Shown here piece after piece: positions 49,690 through 61,502 of a DNA stretch of 62,000 bases. The notes under the pieces were generated by a model. The model had not been told where the DNA came from. It was given only the letters and a program-made list of their open reading frames with translations, and did not search any database. The stretch's first letter is position 1. Every line of letters starts with the position of its first letter. Source of the DNA: Phoronis australis (Eukaryota > Phoronida > Phoronidae); assembly GCA_002633005.1 (NCBI GenBank), contig NMRA01000115.1, positions 765,965-827,964 of the forward strand, given 5' to 3'. Made by a program: the position numbers and the translations under genes.

Positions 49690-49930
49690 AACCTCTAGCC
49701 TATTTACATTGGCACGACGTTTCGGCCGCTCATTTCTCCAGCCATCTTCACGTTTTACAGTGCATCCTAAAATGAACGAGCATGGGGGTCTTGTACACTA
49801 ATGGCGGGCACTTGGATAATATTTTTATTGGTAGATGGCGAGGTTTGAACTAAATACCTTTTGGTTTTCAGCCCAGTCTTCTCATCACGAGGCCACTGAA
49901 TTATCAGTTTAATGCAAGTGGCCACCACGA
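49690..49930 (-). mobile_element. SINE-like element with tRNA-type promoter
   Basis: On the minus strand an A-box-like AGTGGCCTCGTGATGAG (near 49912-49896) is followed by a B-box-like AGTTCAAACCTC (near 49848-49837), with spacing typical of tRNA-derived SINEs. The body runs to about 49690 and ends with a GAAGATGGCTGG...GGCCGAAACGTC segment. No clear target duplication. It could also be two neighbouring repeats. Confidence 0.4.
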
Positions 49931-50119
49931 GTGTAACAGATACCAATTCTCTCTCTTGTAAGAACGTTGTAAGGCCTTAACTGGTCGAAGAAATCTACGA
50001 CCTTAACGTTGTGCCAACAGGAGGCTAGAGGAGTGTAAACACTAGACCAAGAGATTTTAGACGTGATGATTCTTATTTATGTATCTTTGTATCAATGCAT
50101 GCATTTCGTTCCTCATACC

Positions 50120-50560
50120 TAGTCTAGCCGCATAAGCACTCAATGAGCTCCAAATTTCATCATGGACAGACAACGATTATACGTGTACTGAGGCGGATAA
50201 GAAAATAGTCACTACAATCCATTCATTACCGTTTTGAGTTGCCGCAAGAACCCGTGCTAGCCAAAGTGTGATTGTCTTCGGCTTAGTCTGTGTTTGACGT
50301 CAACAGCTTTTCCGACATTAAGGTACTGGTAAGAGATGCGACGACAGAGTGCGGAGTTGGTGCGGTTATTTGTGTAAACTGATTGCAAGTTTTATGAATT
50401 TATACAAATGCGCATAAAGCACAGGAAGGCCCAGATAGTTGTCTTTAAATAATATAAGAAATAAATAACCTAAACTAAAAGATAGTGCTGCACGTGACTT
50501 TCCCCACTCACGAAGGCAATGGGGTGGGGGGGGGGTTCGGTCGTTGTACGCGGGTGGCTG
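50120..50560. repeat. duplicated block B, copy 2
   Basis: Collinear with 30520-30935; see that entry for shared landmarks. Contains a G-rich run at 50521-50535. Confidence 0.85.
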
Positions 50561-51985
50561 CCGTGAGATCGAAACGGTGAGATGTCAAATAAATGAATTT
50601 CGGTGAGCATTTATCTCTTTTCACAACTTACTGTGTTCGTGAACACAAAGTCAAAGAGGGAACACGGAGCATTCGCTCCCATGGGTCGTATGCAAGCACG
50701 ATCCAAACTACGTTTTGTTTTCGTTTCCCCGGTATCTTTTTGTCATATATACACCTCGCTTACTCAATATTATGGCGACGGATCTGATCTGTGCCTGTGG
50801 CAGGAGTTTCGATTTCACTGACAACCTTGTAACCTTTGACCTCGTGTATATAGTAAACGAATTTCCACGCGGTTGTGCGGTTCCAAGGTGATTCTGCCAA
50901 ATCTTTTTTTTCTCGCTACACGGTATATATTTCGCATTTGAAGTTCCCCGAGAATGAAGGCAGTTATTTTTCTAGGGATACATGTATGTGAAATGTTGTA
51001 AAAATGGCAAATTTTTGTGCATAAGGCTTGAAATATCCTTAAAAGCTGAAAGAAAAATTATTAAGACAACAATGTATTTAATTAACATTTCTTTTTTCTT
51101 TCATTCACCTTTAATTAAGTTCATACACAAAATAAAGAAAAGCACTCAACAATTGCACATGAGAACACAAAAAATAAATTTATTACAGAAACTGATCGGT
51201 CACCATATTCTTGATAAATATATGTTATACAACATACGTGTTTGTATTAAGTGTGCTACTACATCTCGACTCGTGATGTGCAAAAGTAATTAAACGGGGC
51301 GGAATACTTTTTCATACCACGAATTTCGATGTAATAACACACTTGGTACAAACACGTACGTTATATAACATACATATACGTAATAACATTGTAAAGGCGT
51401 CAAACCACAATGCACTTTTTTATTTACCGCTCGATAAGACAAAAAGAAATAACCCTGTGAATCTACAGTGCAGTCATAGGTGAAAGTAACAATACATAAA
51501 AAGTTCAATCCACTTCATTTTAGATGACGAAACTTCCTAAAAGTAACTAGACGTTGTAATTTCTGAGAATTGCAAGTAAACTAACCACGAAGGATATTAT
51601 GCTCTTGACAAAAAGTCAAGTCATTCGGTGGCTGCAATTATTCCACATCAAGTGTATACACTAGACAGTAAACAATACATCGCAAACGTGGAACAATTTA
51701 ATCAAAACTTATAATTTGAAATGACCAATATTCAACATAACATCAATACCTTTTAAACAAAACAGAATTTGATAGATAATTTTTAAATTTAACTTTAGAA
51801 TTTCTAGAGGAGCACCAGTAACAAGTCTATTGGCTACAGTTGATGTCACGTGACTTTTCACCGTAAAATAATTAATAGAGAAAAGCAATTGCACAGAAGG
51901 TTATATTTTACGAACTTTTTCTATTTTATTGACAGTTTTCGATTGAACCATTCCATGGCTCTAAGCAGTCAAAGAAAGGTATCTT

Positions 51986-51991
51986 TTTATT
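51986..51991 (-). promoter_or_regulatory. candidate poly(A) signal AATAAA (LPP copy 2)
   Basis: AATAAA on the minus strand about 315 bases past the LPP copy 2 stop, at the position equivalent to 32574-32579 in copy 1. Confidence 0.4.
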
Positions 51992-52301
51992 AAAGTTTCC
52001 GCATAATGTCAAAAGTTATGGGCACGAACTTTCGTTTACGGACTGCAGCTGAAATGTTCCGACCATATAAAGAAAACGAAAAGATCATTCAATATGCACG
52101 TGTAAATTTACGCTTTTTAACAATAGCGAGAAAGTGATATTGCAAACACCACAAACTAAATTTCATTACCAAACTAAAAAGTTTGCAGTCAAACAGAAGG
52201 AATGAATATGAGTTAAGGAACTGGTACAGCTGGACTTTAATATGAAATTGAGAATAGCAACTGGGTGCTGACAACCTACAGAGACATCTTGTGGCGGAAA
52301 A

Positions 52302-52394
52302 TCATACAATCTTGCCAGAAGCATTCTCTCTTGGGCTAAGAAGCATTTCCTCAGGTCGTGGTGGTCCTGTGTTTGCATTCACTTCTCTGACAAC
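52302..52394 (-). CDS. LPP copy 2 exon 6 (stop exon)
   Basis: 93 nt: 30 codons plus TGA, acceptor ATTTCCAG, phase 0. It encodes VVREVNANTGPPRPEEMLLS and ends SGKIV. It is three codons shorter than copy 1 and differs strongly in the distal half, while VVREV, PPRPEE and LSP are retained. Confidence 0.8.
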   Translation of the reverse strand, partial: VVREVNANTGPPRPEEMLLSPRENASGKIV

Positions 52395-55300
52395 CTGGAA
52401 ATGTAATGAAAGTGAGCTGGAAGGAAAACAAAGTCAACCTGTATACAACACCAGCTACAGTCACATTCATTAAAACTGAGGATGACCAGAATACTATAAT
52501 TAGCAAAATGTATAGAACATGGGCAACGCGAATCGATGATATTCGTTCACATTCCGGACTGGGCTATTCAAAACCCATAGGGGTAATAAAACAGTTATCT
52601 TCTCAGGCGGGACAATAACTTCTTTGATAAGCGGTGTTTACTTGCACAGGCCAACAGTGACAGTTACATGGCTAAAAGCAGAGTTCACAAAAACTACTTG
52701 CAAAGAAAAACAAAATTGTCACTAGAGAACTCCGCAGTAGTAGCACATACATATTTCATGAAGAGGTTTCAAGTAATTTGGTGGATATTGTGTCACAGAC
52801 AAGAACAGAAATGCCATGAGAGGGCGCCACAGCAGTCGGACTTGACTGAAAATTACCTTTAGCTATGCCGGTATTTCCCGAAACAGTGGTTTGGCGGCTA
52901 GTGTGGACGCCAGAAGTTATTTTTTTTTAAACGGCCACTGCGTGGCGTATAATACTTCAATTCTATTTGGAAACAGGAAGGTGTTATCGATTCCTTAATA
53001 TGAACCTATTTGACAACTGCAACTTGAGATACATAGGAAGAACGTAAAATCTAAAATTGCAACTAAGAGGCACGACAGTAGTCAGCTGCGTCTGAAAATA
53101 TTCGTCACCCCTTGTCACGTCCAAAGAAGTTCACTTGCCAAACTTCACAAAGATCCTGCAGGAGTTGAGGAGAAACGACTGAGGACGCGAAAAAAGAAAA
53201 ACTGCCAATGAGGAGTGCTATGATAGCCGAAGGCATAAAAATCATAGGGAGTCAAGGTCTTTCCGGTAAGAACACATACACAAATTTTATAAAGATCCTT
53301 AGAATGTTTTAGCCGATAGAGAGGCGGACGTCAGAAACTCAAAAATAATAAAAAGGCCACTCGGTAGCGTATATCACGTGAAACCTATTTGAAAACGGGA
53401 AGGTGTCACGGCCTCTAAAATAGAAACTTATTTGCCAAATTTCATATAAAATCCGTCATGGAACTACAAAGCTACAGAGGAAAATAGAAAACAAAAATGG
53501 CCACTAGAGGTCACAGCGATACTCCGATCCGCCCTAATGTTTTCCTCGTCCGTTGTCACCCTCACAATAACACATTTGCCAAAGTTAACAACCCTGCACA
53601 GGGTTCAAGATATACATCCATGGGTGTAAATATTGCCACTAGGAGGCGCCACAGTAGTCGGCGCCGTCCATCGTCAGCTCCCCCTTCCCAGTAGGAACAC
53701 AGATGCGAATTTTCATAATGATCCTCAGATAGAGTGGTTCGCCAATACATAGGTGGACGACGAAAGGAGTCGAAAACAGTAAAAAAGGCCACTAAGTGGC
53801 GCAAAATAGTCACATTTCATCCGAAAATGGAAAGGTGACATCGTCTTCCTAAGATACGTGTTTTGCAAATTTCATAAAAACCGTTGAGAAACTCCGAAGA
53901 TTCAGAGGCAAATATAAAAAATAAAATTGCCACTTGTGGGCACATCGCTAGTCAAGCCAGTCCAAAAATTTGCTTTTAGACAGATGCGGATTTAGAGGGG
54001 GCCAAGGGGGTCATGGCTCCCCTAAAATTCTCCCAGATTCCATTTGGCAGTTCGAGGGTGAGAATGTATGAAGGGGAAAATCCTGGTTAATACTCCTGCC
54101 CTGGCCACCCTAACACAAAATCCTGGATCCACCCCTGTTAGCGCCCAATCAAAAAGGCACACATCTGTAAAATTAGATGAATAGCCACCTAAGGGATCCG
54201 GAGATACAGCAGCGGACTCCGGACGGTAGTACGGACACGGATGACAACATTATGCTCCAACATATAAATATATGGGCGCATAAAAACTAAGCGTAATGAT
54301 TTAGAAGCATTTGTAAATCTATACAAATCTTTAAGTCAATTAAAAGAATGTCTCACCCAGGCAATAATTTGAGTTAAATGGTTCAGTACTTTTGTAATAG
54401 GCAAGATGCAGATAAGGTACTTGGAGGAATAAAGGCATATGGGAATCGCAGGCTTTCAAGCAGTTTCAGGCAAAAAGTAGGAAAAAAGTAGGACACATTT
54501 TCAAAAAAGTAGAAAAAAGTAGGAACTGTGAAGTGAAAAGTAGGAAAAAGTAGGAACAAGAGCAGGCGTTCAGAAGTAGTTTTCATCAAAATTTACCATT
54601 GACGTTCACCTCGTGTCACAGGTTGTGGTTACTATTGGTTGGAAAACCAGCAGGACTTAATTCACACTTACGAGTGCAAAAGGTTCGACTGTGTAATTCT
54701 ATTGTACGTCATCTACCATTGAAGGAAAGGGGCGTCTTGAGTTGCACAAACCTGGGCTTAGGTCCCTGGGGGGTCCAAAAGAGGACCCAAAAATCAATTT
54801 AATTAAAATTTTCAGTGCAACATACGTTTCAACTTTATTTCATACAAATCAACACTCAAATTAAAATGGCACACCATAAAACGTGGAAATGCCTGGGGTT
54901 ATTTACTACGGCGCCTACTAATGACCACGACCATTAAACTTTTAATTGCATCAAATTTTTTTAGCGAAAGATAGGTTAGTAACTCTAGACACCATGTCCA
55001 CTACTGAAATGCGATTTTTCCTGGGGTTTCCATATGAGACGGGCTGTTTGAACCCCAAATGATAGACCCTCAAAAATGAACTAATAAAAGAGGAAATACA
55101 AAATTTTTGATTATTAACTATGGATGAAACATTATTTCAAATGATGCAAAAATACAACTTATGACAAATAAAATTTTGTGTTAATGATCAAGACACTTAT
55201 TAATTAAAAGCCAATTAATAATTCTTTTCTAAAAGCGTTTAGCAACTATGGGCACCACATTCACAGCTTAATACTGGATTTTCCTGATTAGCAGATAAGA

Positions 55301-58300
55301 CCGGGGGGGGCGGTGGACCCCGAGTGATAACAAGTAACAAAACCCCCAAAAATGAACTTGCATAAAAGTGGGCATTTCGATTATGACGGATAAAACGTCT
55401 TATTTCAAATAAACAAAAAATATCTGAAGATATGACCAATTTACTCTCGATCAGAACGAAAATGAAACAAGAACTAAGTTGAAATACGTCTGGGATAACC
55501 AAATAAACTGTTTTCAAACTAATGCTAAACTGATTGAAGCATATCTAGTGGCAACAAATGAAAGTACATGGGAATGTGATGCATGGCACAGTTTATTGTT
55601 TAATATGATAAAACCGAAATCCAAAAGGCAATAATTATTCACTCTACTGTAACTTACTGTAACTGCAAACATCTAAATCGTGATCATCATTACACTCTTA
55701 ACCAGATGATTCCATTTCTCTTGGTAGAAAATCATGATCTTCGTCTACATCACTGACCAAGACATCATCTCTCTCAGCATCGCCACCATTGCCATCTGGC
55801 TTTGTTTCGAGTTGAAGCTCTGGAATGAGCGCGGAGGGAAATCTGTTTTTCACTGAACCAAATGATGCGAAATTTGCTGTCAACATTTGCCCATCCATTG
55901 GTGGGTGTTTTGTCCATGATTTGGAGATCAGCGCTACCCCATAGGCCAACAGTAAACGCACGTCTATCCACATGAAGTTCTAGTTCAGCTTCACACGGTA
56001 GAATGCTACTGCTCGCGATGCCTCTAAGCTTTTCAAATGGGTGTTTATCGTTCACTTTCGTTTGTAGGTTTTCTCGACCACAGTAAGCCAATGCTTGTCG
56101 GGTTCTGCAAGATTTTGATGATTTCTTCTGTGGGGATATCGCGGCTCAATGCAAATGCTCTCTGGAACCTATCACGTTTTGCCACGACTACATATGGTCT
56201 GTTCTTTCCTTTCCTAACAAGTGCACAGGTATAGTTACATCCAGTGAACACGTACAGGCCTTAGGAGTGCAGCACACATAGCTTGGCCTATCGCAGTAGC
56301 AGTCTTAGTTACGGTTCAGTAACACAGATTGCCTTGTCCTCTAGTACCAACCTCCATCCATACCGTGGATGTAACTCAATGGACATGGTTTATGAGCAAC
56401 ACTAGAATGTCGGTGTCAGAAACTCTTATGATGATGTCGCCAGGTGTGGACTTGTCCGCCTCAACCATATGAATGATGGCACTGGAATCGGCGTACGAGT
56501 GATTACACCTTAGGGATAGAAATGATTCTGTATATAAGCTACTTCTCCATCTTCAACGAATTACCGAGTGCGCACTCTTCCATTACCCCCAAATACACTT
56601 CCCTTCCATCTAGAAGTGGACTGTAGAAGTTGCTCGACCTTGCAATCCCTATTGAGAAAGGCAGGTAACTCTCGTTTCAACGACTCCACTCTCGACTGGT
56701 TTCATGAAGCTTGGGTCTCTTTTCTGTTCAGCTTCTTCTATAACAAATTCCCGTCCTAAAACAGCGTCTTATTGTCTCTCGGGGTCCAAACACCCCCGTC
56801 TTACGTTGTGGAAATAGTGCCCAAGGTTGCTAAACTCTATTTTGAGAAAAGAATTTCTGTTGTACTTAAAAGTTTTAAGTGGAAATTGCACGTAAATTCA
56901 TCTCTGTAATTGCTTGGTCAAATTAGTTACAAACACAACATATAGCGACCGTGTGAATATAAAGTACACTGAAAATTGCCAAAAGTTTTTAAGAACGAGT
57001 TTTGTGTCGATCCACGTAAATCACTCAACTGTGTCCAGTAAGTATCGTGACTTAATGTTGGGGAATAACACTGCATGATTCGGGCTATGCGAGCCCCCAA
57101 GGTATGTCATTAGTGCAACGGTTGATTTCATATTACGAGTTGTAACTGAATAGAACTGCACTTTGTTTAGCGTAGATGACGTTAAAATAGCTTTGTAGTT
57201 TAGTTCCTGCTAGACATTAGCATAGTTCGGAGCATGCAAATATATCTGTAAATAGTTTATTGGTCGTTTATGATAAGTGTCTTAATTAATAATACAAGGA
57301 TATTTTGTGTCTGAAGTTGTAATTTTGTTCATTTCAAATGATGTTTTATCCATAACAGAAATAAAAATTGTATTATCTCCTCTTTATACAAGTTCATTTT
57401 TAGGGGCTTTGTTATCCCTTAGGGTCCATACACCCCCATCTTATCTGCTAACCCTAGGAAAAATGACGACTAAATTAGTGGATATGGTGTCCATAGTTAC
57501 TAAACTATATCTTTTGGAAAACGAATTTTTTGTGGCACTTAAAAGTTAAAAAAAATTGTTAAATGGTTGTTGATTAGGCATCTTCATGAAGCACCCCAGG
57601 CATTTTCATGTCTCAAGTTGTATCATTTTAAGTTGAGTGCTGATTTGAATAAAAGAAAGTTGAAATGAATGTTGCACTCAAAATCTTAATTAAATGAATT
57701 TTTTGGTCTTCTTTTCAACTGCCCATGGACCAAACCCTAGGATTGTGCAATTTAGACGCCCCTTGCCTTCAATGGTAGGTGATATACGTGTACGAACTCA
57801 AACCTTTTACACTCAAAAGTGTAAAGTTCTGCTGGCTCTCCAACTACATAGTTTTTAGGTTAACATCGCTTGTGCTGGAAAGAGTCCTTTGTGTGCTGTT
57901 CCTGATAACCTAAAATGACTACTTATTACTCCAAAAACATAACTTAGACGGAAATTTTAGAGCAGTAAGAAAGAAGTGGAGAAAAGTAGGAACGCTTGGA
58001 AGCCTGGAATCGTTCGCACAGAACACTCAGAAAGAAGGAACCAAGTGAATTCCATTGCACAACAGTGTCAGTGGCTGCTGTCAATGTCTTCGCCGCTTCT
58101 GCCATGTAGCCAGTTGGCCCGTCTTGATCGGCGAAGTCAACCAAGTGCAGCTCATATCAAAGATGTAAGATATTTGAATTTTGAAAAAGCCACCACAATA
58201 AATTCCAAGAAATCATTCAAGTCACACTGTATAGCGTGAAATGGGTCCACACGGAATCAGTTCTTAACAGAGCAGAGTTAGAGGCTAATTGGTATTAGGG

Positions 58301-61119
58301 ATGACTGAGACACTCAGTGGTTAGGAGTCACCTTCTTCGAATAAACAGCTGAAAACATCTACAAAAAACACAGTAAAGGGTACACATTTTCACCAACATT
58401 TCAGTACTGTCATCGACACCTGACGTATTACTGTCATAAGGACTATCAGAATTCGATAACCTTGCGATTGTGATTAAATAATTTTCATAACAGCAGTGGA
58501 AAATTTAGATCTATTTTGGGATCACATGTACAAGTGTTGAGTCCCATAATTTATTTTTATATTTGTTGAAATCAAGCATGGTCTAAAAAATTCGACAAAC
58601 CCAGAAATCATTTCCCATCAGAATAAGGAGCAATTTGAGATCAACCTTATAAAGGTAATTGATCTAAATCAAAAGTTCACCTCTTGAACTAAACGTGGGA
58701 TTGCAGCAAGTCTAGGTTACGTTTAAAAGCCCCAAAATACATAGGCCTGCACCAAGTATAAAAAGATTTAAGGTCGTATTAACCGTTAGTCTGTCCAGTC
58801 GTCAATGTTCAATTCTCAAAAAAGCATTTCGCCACTTATAGACGTCGATGTCGAATTCTTAGACCAAAGCGCTTTGAAGTGTGAAAACACCTCGTTTTTC
58901 AGACCGAGTCTTGTTGCCGAATGAGCAGCCATAGAAATTGAGCACGCGCACCATTTTAGGTTTGGCCAACCCCGAAAAACTCTGAAGCGTTTTAGTGAAT
59001 CGCTGATGTTTTCGATGTTCCTATCACGGTAGGGATTCGGACGAAACCTATTTTGTGAAAGTAAAGATCCTAATTTGAGTTCTGTTTTTAATTCAACTAA
59101 ACAAGGCAAAATGTAGCTTTAACTAACTATAATGAAAAAACACCACCCTAGATATTACCTTAAAGATTTGGAGAAAAAATGTGGTCAAAAATAATAATTG
59201 ACCTTAGAAACCAATGATACTAATTGATGGTGGAGGTAATGACGTTGGCGGTAATTGTGAAGGTGATGGTGGGTGGTGGTGATAGTCACGGTGATGATGG
59301 TGGGGACTGGTGATGGTATAAAGGTGATGGAGGGTGGAAGGGATGGTGAAGGTGATGGTGGGAGGTGCTGCTAGTGAAGGTGATAATGGTGGGGACTGGT
59401 GATGGTGCAGGTGATGATGGAGGTTGGTGGGGATGTTGAAGGTGGTGATCGTGAGTGGTGATGATGACGAAGATGGTGACTGGTGGTGATGAAGGTGATG
59501 GTGAAGGGTAATGCTGATGGTGACGATGGCGCTTACGACTAAGGAAGACGATAATGATGGTTCTGATAGCTCTTCAGGGTCAAAATGTCACGTAGCACTA
59601 TAGTTTTAGCCCGTAAATTCCAAGAAATTATAACGATGACAATAACTTTAATGTGTACATGTGTATGTGTTTGAGGAAACTTTTTGATAATTGGCTTATA
59701 TTTCACGGGCTCTTTTGAAAGAACACATCTACAAAAGGTAATCAAAACAAGGGATTGTCGAAGCAATGGTTCAACGCAGTGGCGTGCCTAGCGTGGGTGA
59801 CACCCGGGGAGAAAATTCTTGGTGCCACCCTTTCACCCATATTTAACTACAAACAATGAGCACACCACTAGTATGAAGTATACTGTAGTCTTATTAACAG
59901 AAAACTGCTACAATTCCTACACTTAAAATTCTATCTAACCCGACTTTGACCTAAAAACGACTTTCCCAGCCAGTTCTTTGAAACAAAATAAAAATCTGTA
60001 ACTCTCGACAACCATCAAAAGTTTGGAGGAAATTTTGAAAATTCCTTTCAAAATCTGCTAAAGGGGTAAGCGTGGCCTAGCGATTTACACAGCAACTGTG
60101 GGAAAGACTAACCACACCAAGGGCCATCATGTCTATTCGATCTGGGACATAGGGAACACGAGTTTTTAGTTGATGTCTGTCTTTAACTTGGAAGATTGAC
60201 GCCAATTATGCACAGCTAGCAAGTGACGGACCGAGGATAGGTGGAAATCATCAAAACAGGGTTGAGTATCCTTTAAGCTTTTATTTGTAAGTATTCTTGG
60301 GTATCATTAAGCGCGTGAGGTACTTCACCCCAGAAGTACAAATAGCATAAGAAGATGAATTCACTGTTGGCAATGCGGAGAAATTCTCTAGAACCTCTTG
60401 GGTCAATATTCTCATCTCGATCACAGGGGTTCAAAAACCTTATCATAACTGTCCATGAATATTTTCATGGCAAAACAATGAACGCTCCAAACCTTTGTGT
60501 CAAACCCAGCACTAGTACTTGTTGCCCGACGCGGTGTGCGTTTAACGGATCTTGCCGGAACCCCCTGAGGGAAAGAGCCACGGGTGATTTTGAAGGTGAC
60601 ACCCAATGAATTAGGTCAATTCCCATAGTCAGTGCGAGATAAAATGCTACGCTTCTTTCATTTTTATTAGTTGAACGTAACAGTTTAGTGTGTCAAAACT
60701 CAGAGTGTCCCAACTAAAAGTGTGTCACATGGGGCGGTTCGCCTCCTGTCCAACCTTAGGGACGCCACTGGTTCAACAGCTTAGAATGACGACTTAAGAT
60801 TAAAACGTTGATGAAATCTTTATATTAAGCCAAAGCGCAGGTCATTTTTGTAGATTCTAAAGCTAACAGTTGAACAGACTTAGGAACTGAAATCTGACGA
60901 ACAAAAGGACAAATTTAGTCTATATACAATAAGAATACGCACCAGCCATATGGAAACGAGTGCTCCTGTCGTAAGCCCAGCTAAGACATCGCTCCAGTGA
61001 TGAACGTGGTCAGTTACACGAGTGAGTCCAATGAAGAAGGCCACACACAGAAACGAAACTTGAATTAGAGGCTTGAGAAGGCGAGAAAATGGAAATAGCC
61101 ACGTCTGCTCCCCATAAAG
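52302..61119 (-). CDS. Lipid phosphate phosphatase, copy 2 (3' two exons only, partial)
   Basis: Tandem paralogue of the LPP at 32897-48306. Only exon 5 (complement 60943-61119) and exon 6 (complement 52302-52394) fall in the window; the exons with motifs 1 and 2 should lie beyond 62000. The 89 visible residues are open and in phase, and include TRVTDHVHHWSD, so catalytic Arg, His and Asp are kept. Intron 5 is 8.5 kb, enlarged by the foldback-like element and a hAT-like element. Nothing here indicates a pseudogene, but the 5' two thirds are unseen. Confidence 0.8.
52920..53960. repeat. divergent repeat modules with CCACTAGGTGGCGC-like cores (copy 2)
   Basis: Counterpart of 33936-34990. Cores at 52935-52948, 53357-53370, 53501-53514, 53636-53649 (CCACTAGGAGGCGC) and 53789-53802 (CCACTAAGTGGCGC). 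Confidence 0.6.
53981..54137. mobile_element. small MITE, copy 2 only
   Basis: 157 bp with ends CAGATGCGGATTTAGAGG and GGATCCACCCCTG in inverted orientation, the common CAGGGGTGGATCC-type hAT MITE termini. It is absent at the corresponding place in copy 1 (near 34930). Flanks share TTAG but a full target duplication is unclear. Confidence 0.6.
55698..56251 (-). pseudogene. frameshifted mobile-element-associated ORF of unknown function
   Basis: Three overlapping minus-strand frames appear to be one protein broken by frameshifts. It begins GCNYTCALVRKGKNRPYVVV...DRFQRAFAL. It continues YCGRENLQTKVND and LPCEAELELHVDRRAFTVGL. It ends DDVLVSDVDEDHDFLPREME... with a stop at 55698. The sequence resembles hypothetical proteins repeated in many invertebrate and fish genomes that are thought to ride on mobile elements. 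I cannot name a catalytic function. Confidence 0.5.
56920..57250. repeat. dispersed repeat, related to 43500-44095
   Basis: Second copy of the repeat in LPP copy 1 intron 2, here inside the foldback-like element. Substitutions and frameshifts relative to the first copy abolish its minus-strand open frame. Confidence 0.7.
58015..59776. other. LPP copy 2 intron 5, unexplained part
   Basis: No counterpart in duplication copy 1 and no recognised gene. Contains the GGTGAT-type array. Minus-strand open frames at 57944-58144 and 58816-59109 have no splice context or known family. Confidence 0.4.
59225..59545. repeat. GGTGAT/GGTGG-rich imperfect minisatellite
   Basis: About 320 bases of strongly purine-biased GGTGATGGTGG-type repeats with a rough higher-order unit that includes GGGGACTGGTGATGGT. 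Simple-sequence DNA, no coding role seen. Confidence 0.9.
59777..60770 (-). mobile_element. hAT-like DNA transposon, duplication copy 2
   Basis: 994 bp with termini CAGTGGCGTGCC and GGGACGCCACTG and target duplications GTTCAACG (59769-59776) and GTTCAACA (60771-60778). It occupies the same place relative to the LPP exons as 35014-36115, so it predates the duplication. The transposase remnant at 60421-60606 is further decayed. Confidence 0.75.
60943..61119 (-). CDS. LPP copy 2 exon 5
   Basis: 177 nt, phase 0/0, acceptor ATTTCCAG and donor GTGCGT, the same boundaries as copy 1. It encodes LYGEQTWLFPFSRLLKPLIQ and TRVTDHVHHWSDVLAGLTTG. Five residue changes from copy 1 are all conservative or membrane-compatible. 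Confidence 0.92.
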
Positions 61120-61358
61120 CTGGAAATTCAAAGTCTTATTTAATCACATACACAACAAAATGAAGAATTCAACACGGCTGCTGCTTAAAGGTACAAAAAA
61201 CAGCGTTTTGTCGAATAAATTGACTTTTGATACAGCCTACTAGTACAACTATAAAATTGGCCTTAACTCGTTCCTTACTCAACGAGAAGTGGCTTTGCAA
61301 ACAAATGAGATTTCGTCATTGCCAGACACTGTTCCAAGTCATTTTGAAAATGTAATTC

Positions 61359-61502
61359 ATGGGCGGCGCTCCATAGGGGGCTGGGGGCTAGAGCCCCCAC
61401 TTTTTTCAGTACTGCGTCTCTCATGGTCTATAAGCGGTGAACCACAGGGGGGCTGGGGGCCGGCGATAGCCCCCCACTTTTTTTCAGTGCTGCGCCGCCC
61501 AT
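61359..61502. mobile_element. G/C-rich MITE, copy 2 only
   Basis: Bounded by ATGGGCGGCGC and GCGCCGCCCA. Flanks TGTAATTC and TGTAATAA look like a decayed 8-bp target duplication. Internally it has two similar modules, each GGGGGCTGGGGGC...CCCCCACTTTTTTCAGT. It is missing at the equivalent place in copy 1 (near 38020). Confidence 0.65.

Larger units (their letters stand above)
48307..52301. other. intergenic region between LPP copies 1 and 2
   Basis: No coding exon is supported. It contains duplicated block A copy 2 (48858-49140), a SINE-like element (49690-49930), duplicated block B copy 2 (50120-50560), a G-rich tract at about 50516-50536, and the left part of block C copy 2 with the probable 3' UTR of LPP copy 2. 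Confidence 0.6.
51110..54190. repeat. duplicated block C, copy 2 (includes LPP copy 2 exon 6)
   Basis: Collinear with about 31640-34990. Lacks the minisatellite expansion and carries the MITE at 53981-54137. Contains the CCACTAGGTGGCGC-like modules at 52920-53960. Confidence 0.88.
54441..58014. mobile_element. foldback-like element with long, internally repeated inverted arms
   Basis: The left arm (about 54441-55480) and right arm (about 57290-58014) match in inverted orientation. Shared pieces are CAGGCTTTCAAGC at the outer edges, then CTACCATTGAAGGAAAGGGG, then a module with ATGGATGAAACATTATTTCA. Inside the left arm the roughly 250-bp module occurs twice (about 54960-55170 and 55220-55410), and a further copy lies at about 56760-56890. 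The interior holds a broken minus-strand gene (55698-56251). Long inverted arms built of tandem modules are the foldback (FB/TU/Galileo) pattern. Superfamily not assignable from what remains. Confidence 0.6.

Noticed and set aside
58816-59109. 97-codon minus-strand frame
   Set aside because: No recognised family or splice context; inside repeat-rich intron sequence of LPP copy 2.
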